A stretch of DNA of 64,000 bases from Streptantibioticus parmotrematis (lineage in GTDB: Bacteria > Actinomycetota > Actinomycetes > Streptomycetales > Streptomycetaceae): positions 372,001 through 436,000 of the forward strand of contig NZ_JAINVZ010000002.1 in the NCBI RefSeq assembly GCF_019890615.1. Direction: 5' to 3'. Shown in pieces: positions 52,811 to 61,932 of this stretch. Made by a program: the position numbers and the translations under genes. The notes below the pieces were generated by a model, which was not told the DNA's origin, did not search any database, and saw nothing but the letters and a program-made list of their open reading frames with translations. The stretch's first letter is position 1. Each line of letters opens with the position of its first letter.

Positions 52811-53487
52811 TGAAGTAGACCCCCTAGCCGGTGGTGACCGGCACACGGTTCCCGGCCGCCTCCGCGCGTCCGGTCCCCGGTGGGGAGCCGACCGCAGGGT
52901 CGGTCGCAGTTCACGGATGGTGCCAAGTGCTGTGGATCGGCGTTGCAGGTGGAACAGGGATTGGTGGTCGGGGCCGGACAAACGCAGGCCCTTCGCGGCG
53001 TAACTCTTCAATAAGCAAACCCACGTCCGCCAGACCTCCCGGCCAAAGGTTGCCCAACTGTGATCTGCCGGGTAACACTTCTGTTGCCTACGAATAGAGG
53101 TCTTCACTCGGGGGTTCTGCGGCGGTCGCGTGCCTGGTGGCCAGGTCAGGCCGGTGGGCCGCGGGCGCGGTTGACACCACTGGCCGAGGTGGCAGCTTCC
53201 GTGCTGGTCGTCGGCTTGGCGCCGACACCGGTAAGGGGTGTCTGGGTGGGCCGCCACCCACCTGCGTGGTGGCGCCCCGGCGCTGTCGTGGCGCGTGAAC
53301 GGCCCTGATCTGCCGTGTCCCCGGTAAATGCCTCTCGCTATTACTTCAGGGATGCTTGCCACTACGCTGAGTAATGGCGATTGCTTCCTTTTAAGGAAGG
53401 GGGGTCCTGCGGTATTCCAGTAACTTCCTGATGACGGGGGGAAACCGCTTGGGGAGCCCTCGGAGAGGCTTCGGAATCCACGTCGGC
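52811..53487. promoter_or_regulatory. 677-bp AT-richer gap between operon 3 and the S9 peptidase
   Basis: Contains the operon 3 promoter (minus strand), probably in the AT-richer stretch around 53000-53100. The segment 53320-53460 is also unusually AT-rich. It has a 7-bp stem CTTCCTT/AAGGAAG around 53384-53399 and an ATG at 53431 beginning a short frame (MTGGNRLGSPRRGFGIHVGLAG) that runs into antisense of the peptidase gene. That frame could be the truncated 5' end of a lost gene. No complete gene is supported. Confidence 0.45.
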
Positions 53488-55698
53488 CTAGCGGGCCGCC
53501 CCCGTCCCGGTCGCTCCGAGGGCCTGCTTGAGGAAATCGACCTGGAGCAGCAGCAGGTTCTCGGCCACCTGTTCCTGCGGGGTCATGTGGGTCACCCCGG
53601 ACAGCGGCAGGACCTGGTGCGGGCGGCCCGCCGCCAGCAGGGCGGAGGACAACCGCAGCGTATGGGCGGCGACCACGTTGTCGTCGGCCAGCCCGTGCAC
53701 CACCATCAGCGGCCGCACCGGACCGCCCCGCGCCCAACCCGCCGGATCGGTCAGGGAGTTGGCCGCATAGACCTCGGGCGCCGACCCCGGGTCGCCCAAA
53801 TAGCGTTCCGTGTAATGCGTGTCGTACAGCCGCCAGTCGGTCACCGGGGCACCGGAGACCGCGGCATGGAATACGTCCGGGCGGCGCAGTACGGCGAGCG
53901 CCGCGAGATAGCCGCCGTAGGACCAGCCGCGGATCGCGACGCGCTCCAGATCCAGCGGGTGCGACGCGGCCAGCGCCCGCAGCGCGTGCACCTGGTCGTC
54001 CAGCGTGACCCCGGCGAAGTCCCCCGCGATCGCCTTCTCCCACTCCGGCGAGGTGCCCGGCGTGCCCCGGCCGTCCGCCACGACCACCGCGAAGCCCTGC
54101 TCGGCGAACCACTGCGAGGTCAGGTGCGCGTTGTGCGACGCGACGACCCGCTGGCCGTGCGGCCCGCCGTACGGGTCCATCAGCACCGGCAGCGGCCCGT
54201 CGCCCTCGCGGTACCCGGACGGCAGCAGCACCGCCGCCGGGATGCCGCGCTCACCGGCGCGGGTCAGCACCGGGCGCGCGGTGAGCACCGGGCGTTCGGC
54301 GTACGAGGCGACGCGGGCGACCTCCGTCAGCGCCTCCCCGCGCAGCACCCGCACCTCGGCGCCCGGGCGGTCGAGCGCGGTCCCGCTCACCACGGTCGAC
54401 GGACCGCCGCGCACCGCCGTGTGCGTGCCCACGGCGCTCGTCAGCCGGGTCACGCCGTCCGCGCCCGCGTGGTGCACGTGGACCTCGCCGACCCCGGGGT
54501 CCTTCGCGTCCCGGCCCGCCGAGGCGGTGAACAGCACGCCGTCCGCGGCGACATCGAGCACCGCCCGCACGTGCAGCCGCGCGTCGGTCACCGCCTCGTC
54601 GCCCACCACCAGCACCCGGGCGCCGTCGCGGTCCTCGATCCGCACCATCCGGCCGTCCGGCGCCCAGGCCGGCACGCCGGTGGACAACTCCAGCCACGCC
54701 GGGTCCTGTTCGGTGCGCGCGACCGTGGTGCGGCCGGTCGTGACGTCCACCGTCAGATACGCCTGGCCGCGCTGGTCGCGGGACTGCACCAGCAGCAGCG
54801 GCGGTCCGGCGGCCGACCAGTGCGCGCGGGCGAGGTACGGGTACCGCTCGCGGTCCCACGTCACCTCGGTGCGCGAGCCGTCAAGACCGCACAAGGCGAG
54901 CGTCACCTCGGCGTTGGGCGTCCCGGCCGCCGGATAGGCCACCTCGGCGGGAGCGTCCCGGGGGTTGGCGGGGTCGGCGATCCACCAGCGCCGCACGGGG
55001 GAGTCGTCGACGCGGGCGGCCAGCAGCCGGTCGCCGTCCGGGGACCACCAGTAGCCGCGCGAGCGGTCCATCTCCTCGGCCGCGACGAACTCCGCCAGCC
55101 CCCAGGTGACGTGTCCCTCACCGTCGCCCGGCCCGGCCACCACGCGGTCCCCCGACCCGTCCGCCGCCACCACCCGCAGCGCGCCGCCGCTGACGTACGC
55201 GACGTGGCGGCCGTCGGGCGAGGGGCGCGGGTCGATCACCGGCGCGGCGACGGGCAGTTCGCGCACGCGGGACCGCACGCCGGCCCCCTCGCCGGAGGCG
55301 TCCCCGGCCGCGTCCGCCGTCAGGTCCGCCGTGAACAGTCGTCCCGACAGCGCGAAGGCCGCCGTGCGCACCGCGCCGTCCACCGCGTACGCCACGATCC
55401 CCGCCGAGCCCTCCCGGCTGCGTTCGCGCCGCGCGCGTTCCTCGGCCGTCAGCTCCTCCCGCGCGCCCGCCAGCAGCACGCCCGGATCGGCGACGAGGCG
55501 TTCCGCGCCGCCGTCTCCCTCACCGCCGCCCTCGCGCACGTCCAGCACCCACAGCCGGTTCGCCCGGTCCGTGCCGGAGGCCGAGCGCAGGAAGACCACG
55601 CGCCCGCCGTCCGGCGCGACGGTGAGGGAACGCGGGGTGCCCAGCGTGAAGCGCTGGGTCCTGGCGTGCTGCCTGGGGAAGGAGAGGTGATCACTCAT
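53488..55698 (-). CDS. S9 family prolyl oligopeptidase-type peptidase (DPP IV-like)
   Basis: 736 aa, no signal peptide. N-terminal beta-propeller (DPPIV_N: WGLAEFVAAEEMDRSRGYWWSPDGDRLLAARVDDSPV, about 190-235) and C-terminal alpha/beta hydrolase. Nucleophile Ser593 in GWSYGG, acid in HGLADDNV (about 672-673), His704 in GVTHMT. The EE-M pair in the propeller is the DPP IV/aminopeptidase N-terminal-recognition motif, so it probably removes dipeptides from peptide N-termini, often after Pro. ATG 55698 is chosen because the conserved region begins just after; upstream in-frame starts encode only low-complexity Arg/Ala/Gly sequence. It lies beside three peptide importers, a plausible functional link. 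Confidence 0.92.
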   Translation of the reverse strand: MSDHLSFPRQHARTQRFTLGTPRSLTVAPDGGRVVFLRSASGTDRANRLWVLDVREGGGEGDGGAERLVADPGVLLAGAREELTAEERARRERSREGSAGIVAYAVDGAVRTAAFALSGRLFTADLTADAAGDASGEGAGVRSRVRELPVAAPVIDPRPSPDGRHVAYVSGGALRVVAADGSGDRVVAGPGDGEGHVTWGLAEFVAAEEMDRSRGYWWSPDGDRLLAARVDDSPVRRWWIADPANPRDAPAEVAYPAAGTPNAEVTLALCGLDGSRTEVTWDRERYPYLARAHWSAAGPPLLLVQSRDQRGQAYLTVDVTTGRTTVARTEQDPAWLELSTGVPAWAPDGRMVRIEDRDGARVLVVGDEAVTDARLHVRAVLDVAADGVLFTASAGRDAKDPGVGEVHVHHAGADGVTRLTSAVGTHTAVRGGPSTVVSGTALDRPGAEVRVLRGEALTEVARVASYAERPVLTARPVLTRAGERGIPAAVLLPSGYREGDGPLPVLMDPYGGPHGQRVVASHNAHLTSQWFAEQGFAVVVADGRGTPGTSPEWEKAIAGDFAGVTLDDQVHALRALAASHPLDLERVAIRGWSYGGYLAALAVLRRPDVFHAAVSGAPVTDWRLYDTHYTERYLGDPGSAPEVYAANSLTDPAGWARGGPVRPLMVVHGLADDNVVAAHTLRLSSALLAAGRPHQVLPLSGVTHMTPQEQVAENLLLLQVDFLKQALGATGTGAAR

Positions 55699-56003
55699 GC
55701 GGCGAAGAGTAGGCGCCGCCTCCGCCGGGCCGCGGGCGCCACCCCAACCGGGCCGCAGGCGCCGCTCCCCGCCCGCGCGCGCCGTTCGCCCCGGCGCGTG
55801 CGGAGCGTGGTCGTTCATCCGAACGGCGGAATGGCGCAGGGCCCGCGCAGGGCTCGGCGCGACCCCGCTGACCAGCGGAACCGTGCCCATACGTGCGCCC
55901 CCGCGTGCTCCTGTGCCCCGAGGTGTGCGGGCTCACGGAAAGTTAGGATCGGTAGCTGTAGGTATGGGCCACGACCCGCTCCACGACCTGGAGGTGAGCC
56001 GCT
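55699..56003. promoter_or_regulatory. 305-bp divergent intergenic region
   Basis: Between the minus-strand S9 peptidase and the plus-strand small membrane protein. Mostly very GC-rich. A -10-like TAGGAT at 55944-55949 precedes the plus-strand gene, and GGAGG at 55990-55994 is its ribosome-binding site. No gene seen. Confidence 0.4.
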
Positions 56004-56198
56004 GTGGCGCTCTCGATCTCAGCGGTCCTGCTGCTGCTGGTCATCGTGCTTCTGCTGGTGAGGAAGTCCGGGTTGAAGGGCGGACACGCGGTCGTCTGCA
56101 TGCTCCTCGGCTTCTACCTGGCGAGCTCCACCTTCGCCCCGACCATCCACCAGCTGACCACCAGCGTGGCCAGCATGATCGGCAACCTGAGGATGTGA
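56004..56198 (+). CDS. Conserved small membrane protein
   Basis: 64 aa, GTG start with GGAGG about 9 bases upstream. Two hydrophobic stretches: LSISAVLLLLVIVLLLV and AVVCMLLGFYLASSTFA, separated by RKSGLKGGH, followed by an amphipathic tail (HQLTTSVASMIGNLRM). Small proteins of this type are common in streptomycetes; I know no function. It lies 51 bp upstream of mshB on the same strand. Confidence 0.75.
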   Translation: MALSISAVLLLLVIVLLLVRKSGLKGGHAVVCMLLGFYLASSTFAPTIHQLTTSVASMIGNLRM

Positions 56199-56249
56199 GC
56201 GGAGCCCGGGTGGCGAGCGGCGGACACCCCGGGTAATACGCTGCCGGGT

Positions 56250-57167
56250 ATGACCGAGCTTCCCGCCCGGCGCCTGCTGCTCGTCCACGCGCACCCCGAC
56301 GACGAGTCGATCAACAACGGCGCGACCATGGCCAAGTACGCCGCAGAAGGCGTCCACGTCACCCTGGTGACCTGCACCCTCGGCGAGGAGGGCGAGGTCA
56401 TCCCGCCGCGGCTGGCGCACCTGGCGGCCGACCGGGACGACACCCTCGGCGCGTACCGGGTCGGCGAACTGGCGGCGGCCATGCGGGAGTTGGGCGTCAC
56501 CGACCACCGCTTCCTCGGCGGCCCCGGGCGCTACCGCGACTCGGGGATGATGGGCGTCGCGCAGAACGAGCGCCCCGGCTGCTTCTGGCGGGCCGACCTG
56601 GACGAGGCCGCGGGCCACCTGGTCGCCGTCGTCCGCGAGGTCCGGCCGCAGGTGCTCGTCGCGTACGACCCCGACGGGGGCTACGGGCACCCCGACCACA
56701 TCCAGGCGCACCGCGTCGCCATGCGCGCCGCCGCACTGGCCGCCGATCCCGGCTTCCGCCCGGACCTCGGCCCGGCGCACGCGATCGACCGCGTCTACTG
56801 GAACTGCGTGCCGCGTTCCGTCGTGGAGGAGGGCTTCGCCCGGCTGCGCGCGGCGGGGCGCGAGATCCCGTTCGAGGGCGTGGCGTCGGCCGACGACGTG
56901 CCCGGCGTGGTGGACGACGCCGACGTGGCGGTCGCGGTGGACGGCACCGCGTACGCCGGGCGCAAGGCGGCGGCGATGCGCGCGCACGCCACGCAGATCG
57001 CCGTGGACGGCCCCTTCTTCGCCCTCTCCAACGACCTGGGCCAGCCGCTGTTCTCCGTTGAGCACTACCGCCTGGCGCACGGACCGGCGCCCGAGGCTCA
57101 CGGGGGGCGCGCGGACGACCTGTTCGCGGGACTTTCCGCCGATTCGGCTGTGGCTGAGGAGGTTTGA
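56250..57167 (+). CDS. mshB: N-acetyl-1-D-myo-inositol-2-amino-2-deoxy-alpha-D-glucopyranoside deacetylase (mycothiol biosynthesis)
   Basis: 305 aa, the usual MshB length. PIG-L/LmbE zinc deacetylase: HAHPDDES at 13-20 supplies zinc ligands and the catalytic Asp, with the distal ligand in [12 protein letters not shown]. MshB-specific stretches [28 protein letters not shown] and [14 protein letters not shown] are present. Deacetylates GlcNAc-Ins to GlcN-Ins in the second committed step to mycothiol, the actinobacterial thiol. It is followed after 5 bp by a DUF6113 membrane protein, the usual Streptomyces arrangement. Confidence 0.96.
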   Translation: MTELPARRLLLVHAHPDDESINNGATMAKYAAEGVHVTLVTCTLGEEGEVIPPRLAHLAADRDDTLGAYRVGELAAAMRELGVTDHRFLGGPGRYRDSGMMGVAQNERPGCFWRADLDEAAGHLVAVVREVRPQVLVAYDPDGGYGHPDHIQAHRVAMRAAALAADPGFRPDLGPAHAIDRVYWNCVPRSVVEEGFARLRAAGREIPFEGVASADDVPGVVDDADVAVAVDGTAYAGRKAAAMRAHATQIAVDGPFFALSNDLGQPLFSVEHYRLAHGPAPEAHGGRADDLFAGLSADSAVAEEV

Positions 57168-57172
57168 GAACG

Positions 57173-57532
57173 ATGCGTGTGCTGGCTTTCGTCGGTCTCG
57201 GCGTCCTCGGGGTGGTCGTCGCCTGTGCGGGCGCGCTGGTCCAGGACGGCTGGTTCCCCGGCGGGTTGCTGCTCGCCCTCGCCGCGGCCGTCGCCCTCTT
57301 CCACGGCGGCGCCGTGGCCACCCGCAGCCGCCTGGGCGCCGCGGTGCCCGTCATCCTGTGGTTCGTCACCGTGATGTACCTGAGCGTCTCGCGGCCCGAG
57401 GGCGACTTCCTGTTCGCCGCCGGGGCTGGTCCGTACGTTTATCTGCTCGGCGGCATGGTGGCCGGCGTGATCTGTGCCACGCTGCCCCGGCGCTCTCCGG
57501 GGGACGCGTCAGGCGCCCGACTTGGGCGTTGA
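57173..57532 (+). CDS. DUF6113-type membrane protein, partner of mshB
   Basis: 119 aa, about four hydrophobic segments (LAFVGLGVLGVVVACAGAL, GGLLLALAAAVALFHGG, AVPVILWFVTVMYLSV, YVYLLGGMVAGVICATL). ATG 57173 has AGGAGG 10 bases upstream, inside the end of mshB. Function unknown; conserved beside mshB in streptomycetes. No catalytic residues evident. Confidence 0.82.
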   Translation: MRVLAFVGLGVLGVVVACAGALVQDGWFPGGLLLALAAAVALFHGGAVATRSRLGAAVPVILWFVTVMYLSVSRPEGDFLFAAGAGPYVYLLGGMVAGVICATLPRRSPGDASGARLGR

Positions 57533-57674
57533 TGGGGACTGTATGACGGTCTGACAGTTCGCCGTAACGGCGGGCGCCATTCCGGTCCACGCGTCGGCCA
57601 GTATGGTGGTGCGCGCCGGCGAGCCCCCAGCGGATGGCCGTGACGGGTGGCGAAGCTAACCGGGAGAACCTGCC

Positions 57675-59969
57675 TTGAGCCGTGAAACTGACAGTTCGTC
57701 CTCAGGACCCCAGGGTCGCGGCGGTGCCGCGTACCCGTCCGGGACACCGCCGTACGGAACCCGCCAGTATCCCTCCGCGCACCCGCAGGAGGAGCCGCCG
57801 GGCGGTTCCGCCGGGGCCGCGGGGCCGGGCGGCGCGCAGGGTGACGGCGGCGACGACGCGGCCCCCGACGAGCCCAGGACCGAGACCACGTTGACCACCC
57901 GGATCCGGATCAACATCCCCGGGTCCCGTCCCATCCCGCCCGTCGTGGTCCGCAAGCCGATGGGCGAGGGCGACGGCGACGGTGACGCACCGGGCGCCGA
58001 GTCCGGCGGACCCGGGAACGCGGGCAACGAGGCCACGCAGGCGGTGCCGCGCTGGACCCCGCCGGGCGCCCCTGGCGGCGACGCCGCGCCCGGCGACGCG
58101 CCGGGCGACGGCGGGGACAAGGCGGCCAGCGACTGGTTCGCCCCGCGCAAGCCTCCGGCGCCCACGCCGCCCGGCGGCACGCCGGTCCCCGGCGCCTCCG
58201 GTGCGGGGCCGTCCGGTGCGGGGCCCGCGTCCCCGGCGCCCTCGGGACCGCCCGCTCCCGGCTCCGGCGGGCCCGGTCCCGGCCAGCCCGCGATCCCGTA
58301 TCTCAACGACCCCCCGGCCGCCTCCGCGCCGCGCGGTCGGGCGTTCCCCGACGACCACTACCCGGGCGGCCCCGACGGCTCCGGCGGCCTCGACGGCGAC
58401 GCCGCGACCGTCAACTCGCCGCTGCCCGGCACCGGCCCGCTCGGCGCGGGCCCCGGCGCCCCGGGCGGCGACCCGTTCGCGCCCGGCAACGACCCCTTCG
58501 CACCCCAGGCGGGCTCCGGCGCGCCCGGTCGTGGACGCGGCGGCGAATCGTTCGGCCCGGGCAGCCAGGGCCGCGGCGCTCCGTTCACCCCGCCCGCGGG
58601 AGCGGCGGCGGGCCCGGCGGCAGGATCGCCCGCGGGGCAGCCCGGCGGGCCGAACGCCGGTGTCGGGCCCGTCGGTGGGCCGCCGCCCGGCAGCGTGCCG
58701 TTCCCCGGCTTCCACGCCCCGGACGGCTCGGGCCGTCCCCCCGGCGCCGACGCGGGTCCGCCCGCGCCGCCCGCCGGGCCCACCACGGGTCCGGCCACCG
58801 GGGCCATGCGGATGCCCGGCGCCGACCCGGGCGAGGGCCGCTCCGGCTACCGTCCGGCGAGCGGCGGCACCGGCGCCGGCCACGTCTCCGGCGAGACGCT
58901 GGTCAGCGGGGTGCCCGCGGGCCCGGCCGGCACGCCGACGATCAAGCCGCCGTCCCCGCCGGCCGACTCCGGCGCGCCCGCACCCAAGGCGTCCTCCGCC
59001 GCGTCCGCGCCGAAGCGCAAGGGCCGCTCCAAGCCGAAGATGGCCGTCATGGGCCTGGTCGGCCTCGCGGCCGTGCTCTACGCGGCGGGCCTGCTGATGA
59101 ACCACGCCGACGTGCCCAACGGCACCACCGTGCTCGGCGTCGACATCGGCGGCAAGAGCCGTGACGAGGCGGTCAAGGCGCTGGACGCCGCGGTCGCCGA
59201 CCGGGGCACCGCGCCGCTGAAGCTGAACGTCGGCGGTCGGACGGTGGAGCTCAAGCCCGCGCTCGCCGGGCTGTCCATCGACACCGAACGGACCGTCGCG
59301 CAGGTCGCCCACCGCGACTACGACCCGATCTCGGTGGTCGGCTCGCTCTTCGGCGGCAAGACGGTCGTCCAGCCGGTCATCCCGGTCGACCAGGAGAAGC
59401 TGGACAGCCAGCTGGACTCCCTGGCGCCGGGCGGCACCGGCTCGCCCACCGACGGCATGGTGAAGTTCGTCGACGGCACCCCGGTCGCGGTGGCGGGCAA
59501 GCCGTACCAGGCGGTGGACGCCGCGCTGTCGGACGCCAAGGTCACCGACGCCTACGTCCAGCGCGCCCAGACCGGCCAGGACCAGACCGTCACGCTGCCG
59601 GTCACCACGCATCAGCCGCAGGTCACCCAGGCCGACCTGACCCAGGCCATCAAGACCATCGGCGACCCGGCGATGTCCGGCCGCATCACGGTGGTGGCGG
59701 GCGGCAGGTCGGTCCCGTTCAGCCCGCAGAAGTCGCTGAGCAAGATCCTCACGATCGTGGCGGTCCCCGGCACCGACAAGATGACGCTGCACATCGACCT
59801 GAACGAGTTGCAGCAGCTGTACGGCAACGCGTTCGACGGCGTGCTGCTGGAGCGCGGCACCGGCACCAAGACGCCCGTCACGCCGCAGGACGTGGCCTCC
59901 GCGATGCTGCCGGAGCTGAGCAAGACGGCCGCCGAGAAGACGGCGACCATCACGAACGTGGCCCAGTAG
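57675..59969 (+). CDS. Pro/Gly-rich membrane-anchored protein with PG_binding_4-like domain
   Basis: 764 aa, TTG start with GGGAG 8 bases upstream. Residues 1-455 are disordered low-complexity Pro/Gly/Ala/Asp sequence, ending in a basic stretch (KRKGRSKPK). One membrane helix follows (about 456-475, MAVMGLVGLAAVLYAAGLLM). The extracytoplasmic part (about 480-764) contains GTTVLGVDIGGKSRDEAVKALDAAV, the N-terminus typical of YoaR/VanW-type PG_binding_4 domains, here apparently in two repeats; the usual C-terminal VanW domain is missing. Topology: long cytosolic tail, cell-wall-facing domain. Possible role in envelope assembly (inference). A 27-bp hairpin follows. Confidence 0.85.
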   Translation: MSRETDSSSSGPQGRGGAAYPSGTPPYGTRQYPSAHPQEEPPGGSAGAAGPGGAQGDGGDDAAPDEPRTETTLTTRIRINIPGSRPIPPVVVRKPMGEGDGDGDAPGAESGGPGNAGNEATQAVPRWTPPGAPGGDAAPGDAPGDGGDKAASDWFAPRKPPAPTPPGGTPVPGASGAGPSGAGPASPAPSGPPAPGSGGPGPGQPAIPYLNDPPAASAPRGRAFPDDHYPGGPDGSGGLDGDAATVNSPLPGTGPLGAGPGAPGGDPFAPGNDPFAPQAGSGAPGRGRGGESFGPGSQGRGAPFTPPAGAAAGPAAGSPAGQPGGPNAGVGPVGGPPPGSVPFPGFHAPDGSGRPPGADAGPPAPPAGPTTGPATGAMRMPGADPGEGRSGYRPASGGTGAGHVSGETLVSGVPAGPAGTPTIKPPSPPADSGAPAPKASSAASAPKRKGRSKPKMAVMGLVGLAAVLYAAGLLMNHADVPNGTTVLGVDIGGKSRDEAVKALDAAVADRGTAPLKLNVGGRTVELKPALAGLSIDTERTVAQVAHRDYDPISVVGSLFGGKTVVQPVIPVDQEKLDSQLDSLAPGGTGSPTDGMVKFVDGTPVAVAGKPYQAVDAALSDAKVTDAYVQRAQTGQDQTVTLPVTTHQPQVTQADLTQAIKTIGDPAMSGRITVVAGGRSVPFSPQKSLSKILTIVAVPGTDKMTLHIDLNELQQLYGNAFDGVLLERGTGTKTPVTPQDVASAMLPELSKTAAEKTATITNVAQ

Positions 59970-59981
59970 GCGCCCGTACGG

Positions 59982-60041
59982 GACGAAGCGAGGCGGCCGG
60001 GCCCCCACGACTCCGTGGGGGCCCGGCCGCCTCGCTTCGTC
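59982..60041 (+). terminator. Exceptionally long hairpin terminator
   Basis: Perfect 27-bp inverted repeat (59982-60008 and 60015-60041) with a 6-nt loop GACTCC; the arm begins GACGAAGCGAGGCGGCC. It starts 12 bp after the stop of the PG_binding_4-like gene and ends 116 bp before the ABC exporter operon. Confidence 0.9.
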
Positions 60042-60157
60042 AGGGGCCGGGGCATCGGGGTCCGGCGCCCGTCATGAAATCCATATGACATCTGTCATCC
60101 CCAGGACACGACCCCCGGCACTGCCGTCCGCCCGCCCGGTGCCGGAAGCTGTATGCC

Positions 60158-61111
60158 ATGAGCGCTACAGCGGGCACCACGAGGCCCACGGAACCACGGG
60201 ACGGGACCGGGCCGGTCGTCGCCTTCTCCGGGGTGAGCAAGACCTTCGGCCAGGTCAAAGCCGTCAACCAGCTGAACCTGACGCTGCACGCCGGTGAGAC
60301 CGTCGCGCTGCTCGGGCCGAACGGCGCCGGCAAGTCGACCACCCTCGACCTGCTGCTGGGCCTGCGCAACCCCGACGCGGGCAGCGTCGAGGTCTTCGGC
60401 ACGACGCCCGCCCGCGCGATCGCCAAGGGCCTGGTCGGCGCGATGCTGCAGAGCGGCGGCCTGATGGAGGAGGTGAAGGTCAAGGAGCTGGTGAAGCTCG
60501 CCTGCGACCTGCACCCGAGGGCGTACAAGGTGAGCGAGGTGCTGGAGAGCGCCGGGATCACCGACATCGCCGACCGCCTGGTCAACAAGCTCTCCGGCGG
60601 CCAGGAGCAGCGGGTCCGCTTCGCGCTGGCGACCGCCGGGGCCAACGACCTGATCATCCTGGACGAGCCGACCACCGGCATGGACGTCACCGTCCGCCAG
60701 GCGTTCTGGGCCGCCATGCGCCGCCAGGCCGACGCCGGCCGCACGGTGCTGTTCGCCACCCACTACCTGGAGGAGGCCGACGCGATCGCCGACCGGGTGA
60801 TCGTGTTGCACCGCGGCCGGATACTGGCCGACGGCTCGGCCGCCGAGATCAAGGCCAAGGCCGGTGCCCGCCGCGTCGTCTTCGACCTGGAGGGCCCGAT
60901 CGACGAGGGGGCGCTGCGCGGGCTGCCGTTCCTCACCGCGCTGGACGTCTCCGGCCACACCGTCCGCATCCAGTCCAGCGACGCCGACGCCACCGTGCAC
61001 GCGCTGTACGGCCTCGGCGTCTACCCGCGCAACCTGGAGGTCTCCGGACTCGGCCTGGAACAGGCCTTCATCGCCATCACCGACGCCGCGTCCGCCGAGG
61101 AGGCGGTCTGA
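60158..61111 (+). CDS. ABC exporter ATP-binding protein (ABC-2/DrrA-like)
   Basis: 317 aa. Walker A GPNGAGKSTT, Q-loop region AMLQSGGLMEEVKVKEL, signature LSGGQEQRVRFALA, Walker B LIILDEPTTGMD, H-loop ATHYLEEAD. DrrA-like C-terminal domain of about 90 residues. Powers the ABC-2 permease encoded next (ATG overlaps this stop codon by one base). With the following histidine kinase it forms the common actinobacterial ABC exporter-kinase set, often linked to antibiotic or envelope stress. Confidence 0.94.
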   Translation: MSATAGTTRPTEPRDGTGPVVAFSGVSKTFGQVKAVNQLNLTLHAGETVALLGPNGAGKSTTLDLLLGLRNPDAGSVEVFGTTPARAIAKGLVGAMLQSGGLMEEVKVKELVKLACDLHPRAYKVSEVLESAGITDIADRLVNKLSGGQEQRVRFALATAGANDLIILDEPTTGMDVTVRQAFWAAMRRQADAGRTVLFATHYLEEADAIADRVIVLHRGRILADGSAAEIKAKAGARRVVFDLEGPIDEGALRGLPFLTALDVSGHTVRIQSSDADATVHALYGLGVYPRNLEVSGLGLEQAFIAITDAASAEEAV

Positions 61112-61926
61112 TGTCCACCACGACACCCACCACGACGCCCGCGACTCCCACCAGGACGCCCTCCGCGATGTCCACCACGTTCGCGTCCAGCTCGCTGATC
61201 AAGCTGGAGATCCTGCGCACCCTGCGCAACAAGCGCTTCATGTTCTTCTCGGTGATCTACCCGAGCGTGCTGTTCCTGATCATCTCGGGACCGGCGAGCA
61301 AGACCGCGAAGGTCCCGCACACCGACCTGACGATGCAGCTGTACTACCTGGTCGCCATGGCCTCGTTCGGCGCGCTCACCGCGGTGCTGATGGGCAACAG
61401 CGAGCGGATCGCCAAGGAACGCGAGAAGGGCTGGACCCGGCAGCTGCGGCTGACCGCGCTGCCCGGGCACGGCTACGTGATCGCCAAGATCGCGTCCGCC
61501 GCGACCGTCACGCTGCCCACGATCGTGGTCGTCGAGGTGGTCGCCGCCGCCGTCAAGGACGTGCGGATGGAGGCGTGGCAGTGGCTGGCGCTCACCTTCG
61601 CGATCTGGGCGGGCAGCCTGGTCTTCGCCGCGCTCGGCGTCGCCATCGGCTACCTGGCCTCCGGTGACGCGGTCCGCCCGCTGACGATGATCATCTACTT
61701 CGCGCTGTCGATCCTCGGCGGCCTGTGGATGCCGTCCACGATCTTCCCCACCTGGCTCCAGAACATCGCCAAGTGGCTGCCCACCCACCCCTACGCGGCA
61801 CTCGGCCAGGCCATCGAGGTCGGCCACGCGCCGCACCTGCAAGACGTGCTGGTGCTCGCCGCCTACCTCGTGGCCTTCGCGGGCGGTGCGGCCTGGCTGT
61901 ACCGCAAGGACACCCGGAAGGCCTGA
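61111..61926 (+). CDS. ABC-2 type permease
   Basis: 271 aa, hydrophilic Thr/Pro-rich N-terminus of about 25 residues then six helices (FMFFSVIYPSVLFLIISG, YLVAMASFGALTAVLMG, IVVVEVVAAAVKDV, LTFAIWAGSLVFAALGVAIG, MIIYFALSILGGLWMPSTIF, AAYLVAFAGGAAWL). The ERIAKEREKGWTRQLRLTALP loop is characteristic of ABC-2 permeases. Exported substrate unknown. It overlaps the ATPase gene by one base; the kinase starts 6 bp later. Confidence 0.93.
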   Translation: MSTTTPTTTPATPTRTPSAMSTTFASSSLIKLEILRTLRNKRFMFFSVIYPSVLFLIISGPASKTAKVPHTDLTMQLYYLVAMASFGALTAVLMGNSERIAKEREKGWTRQLRLTALPGHGYVIAKIASAATVTLPTIVVVEVVAAAVKDVRMEAWQWLALTFAIWAGSLVFAALGVAIGYLASGDAVRPLTMIIYFALSILGGLWMPSTIFPTWLQNIAKWLPTHPYAALGQAIEVGHAPHLQDVLVLAAYLVAFAGGAAWLYRKDTRKA

Positions 61927-61932
61927 GCGACG

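Noticed and set aside
53431..56061. 876-codon plus-strand open frame antisense to the S9 peptidase
   Set aside because: Arg/Ala/Val/His-rich mirror frame; the peptidase on the other strand has an intact catalytic triad. Only its first few codons are mentioned, as a possible remnant.
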